From positions 9,922,182-9,986,181 of the forward strand of contig CM019068.1 in NCBI GenBank assembly GCA_009667805.1: 64,000 bases of DNA, in the 5' to 3' direction. The position numbers and the translations under genes are program-made. Source of the stretch: Leptobrachium leishanense (taxonomy: Eukaryota > Chordata > Amphibia > Anura > Megophryidae). The notes under the pieces are model-generated. The model searched no databases. It had not been told where the DNA came from and was given only the letters and a program-made list of their open reading frames with translations. This document shows positions 63,730-64,000 of the stretch, one piece after another (the stretch's first letter is position 1; each line of letters starts with the position of its first letter).

Positions 63730-64000
63730 TAAGAGAGTGTGTGTGTGTGCGTGTGTGTATGGGTAAGTGTGTGTGTGTGCGTGTGTGTATGGGTAAGTGT
63801 GTGTGCGTGTGTGTATGGGTAAGAGAGTGTGTGTGTGTGTGCGTGTGTATGGGTAAGTGTGTGTGTGTGCGTGTGTATGGGTAAGAGAGTGTGTGTGTGC
63901 GCGCGTGTGTGTATGGGTAAGTGTGTGCGTGTGTGTATGGGTAAGTGTGTGTGCGTGTGTGTATGGGTAAGAGAGTGTGTGTGTGCGCGTGTGTGTATGG

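Larger units (their letters stand above)
62640..64000. repeat. GT-rich array of 'gtgtatgggtaag' units, continues past window end
   Basis: (GT)n tracts with a recurring 'gtgtgtatgggtaag' and optional 'agag', at 62640-62769, 63195-63303 and 63730-64000, interrupted by two Harbinger-like MITEs. Purine-pyrimidine alternation makes it potentially Z-forming. The window ends inside it. Confidence 0.9.

Noticed and set aside
62640..64000. Telomeric repeat
   Set aside because: The units are (GT)n with 'atgggtaag', not TTAGGG. 'gggtta' appears only at the MITE junctions.

Overview
This is non-coding vertebrate DNA, most likely from an anuran amphibian. The basis is family recognition by eye, not a database search: two Tc1-like DD34E transposons, a CR1/L2-type LINE remnant, several MITE families, and SINE tails ending in the 'GCGCTGCAGAATATG..GGCGCTATATAAA' pattern that I associate with frog genomes. 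I recognise no host protein-coding exon, tRNA or rRNA. The only recognisable proteins are broken transposon products: one LINE endonuclease/reverse transcriptase and two Tc1 transposases.

Layout. 1-1035: 33-bp minisatellite, cut by the window start. 1046-3775: 5'-truncated, frameshifted LINE. 3776-4199: 3' end of a Tc1-like element. 4202-5808: full-length Tc1 copy 1, inserted at TA among tandem copies of the previous element's terminus (to 6005). 6361-8672: 55-bp array. 9276-10680: 25-bp array. 12300-13960: AT-rich 40-bp array. 13960-18900: mostly unique, with small MITEs. 19031-20001: family B transposon. 21062-22370: 52-bp array. 23303-23848: family M element. 24089-28469 and 29765-35840: two very large minisatellites (37 and 39 bp units) that both look derived from one segment of a SINE tail. 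36742-38335: 23-bp array. 38636-42757: family B copies, one split by Tc1 copy 2. 42862-46722: roughly 40-bp array split by a hAT MITE with a perfect 8-bp target duplication. 47222-50980: MITEs and a 25-bp array. 51486-52437: 34-bp array. 53346-54133: inverted-repeat element split by a Harbinger-like MITE, then a decayed hammerhead ribozyme. 54529-58158: further family B copies and MITEs. 58650-61670: 39-bp array. 62640-64000: GT-rich array holding two MITEs.

By my boundaries about 27-28 kb (roughly 43%) is tandem repeat, in more than a dozen unrelated arrays, several with higher-order structure. Such clustering suggests a subtelomeric or otherwise minisatellite-prone region, but the sequence does not prove it. 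Nested insertions with readable target duplications give a relative order of events: satellite before hAT; family B before Tc1 copy 2; older Tc1 terminus array before Tc1 copy 1; inverted-repeat element before the Harbinger-like MITE.

The most notable hidden signals are the type I hammerhead-like fold at 54059-54133, the two SINE-tail-derived minisatellites, and the roughly 104-bp-arm foldback carried inside the hAT element.
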